The notes beneath the pieces were generated by a model. It worked only from the letters and a program-made list of their open reading frames with translations, was not told the origin of the DNA and made no database searches. From a bacterium (GTDB lineage Bacteria > Eremiobacterota > Eremiobacteria > Baltobacterales > Baltobacteraceae), in the NCBI GenBank assembly GCA_021784715.1, contig JAJYHP010000076.1, positions 1 to 6,208 of the forward strand: a DNA stretch of 6,208 nucleotides, read 5' to 3'. This document shows positions 6,132 through 6,208 of this stretch, one piece after another. The translations under genes and the position numbers were made by a program. Numbering within the stretch: the stretch's first letter is position 1; each line of letters starts with the position of its first letter.

Positions 6132-6155
6132 GCAACGGGAGTACCCCGAAGCACC

Positions 6156-6191
6156 CGAAGGCTCGCGTTTTACGCGGGCCTTCGCTCGTTT
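6156..6191 (+). terminator. Intrinsic terminator after the phasin-like gene
   Basis: A 13-bp stem (6156-6168 with 6172-6184, one G-T wobble) closes a TTT loop. It starts 24 bases after the stop codon. The tail CTCGTTTG has few T, so termination may be imperfect, but the stem is long and GC-rich. It ends the single-gene unit; nothing is recognisable in the last 17 bases of the window. Confidence 0.75.
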
Positions 6192-6208
6192 GTGCGGAAA
6201 TAATCGGT

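Overview
This is a GC-rich bacterial window carrying a polyhydroxyalkanoate (PHA) locus. The genes are ordinary Shine-Dalgarno bacterial genes with sigma70-type promoters. The lineage cannot be fixed from this sequence alone. The style of the PHA synthase, the phasin-like protein and the secreted PDZ protein reminds me of Candidatus Eremiobacterota (WPS-2), but that is a low-confidence recollection.

Left edge (1-413, minus strand): a type II toxin-antitoxin pair. An AbrB-fold antitoxin comes first, and a PIN-domain (VapC-like) toxin follows with a 4-base overlap; the toxin runs off the window. A good promoter reads into the antitoxin with almost no leader, and a short inverted repeat lies in its spacer.

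Centre (428-3455, plus strand): a tight operon of phaB (acetoacetyl-CoA reductase), phaC (class I-like PHA synthase) and a small XRE-type DNA-binding regulator. The genes are joined by GTGA and ATGA overlaps, which suggests translational coupling. PhaB supplies (R)-3-hydroxyacyl-CoA, PhaC polymerises it, and the small regulator may sense or tune the pathway. The leader of phaB holds a perfect Shine-Dalgarno 28 bases from the ATG, with an 18-base perfect palindrome between them.

Right of centre (3510-4199, minus strand): a convergent gene for a small exported protein with a C-terminal PDZ domain, noticeably AT-richer than the PHA genes. The 54-base gap between it and the regulator gene shows no clear terminator. 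The divergent gap 4200-4412 holds one 7-bp inverted repeat and no promoter I would defend.

Right (4413-5705, plus strand): a membrane-anchored diguanylate cyclase with an intact GGEEF site and an RxxD inhibition site. Next comes a separate transcription unit (5737-6191), with a strong promoter, a 108-residue phasin-like helical protein and a 13-bp hairpin terminator. The phasin probably coats the PHA granules made by PhaC. No beta-ketothiolase (phaA), depolymerase or classical PhaR is present. Nothing is recognisable after the terminator.
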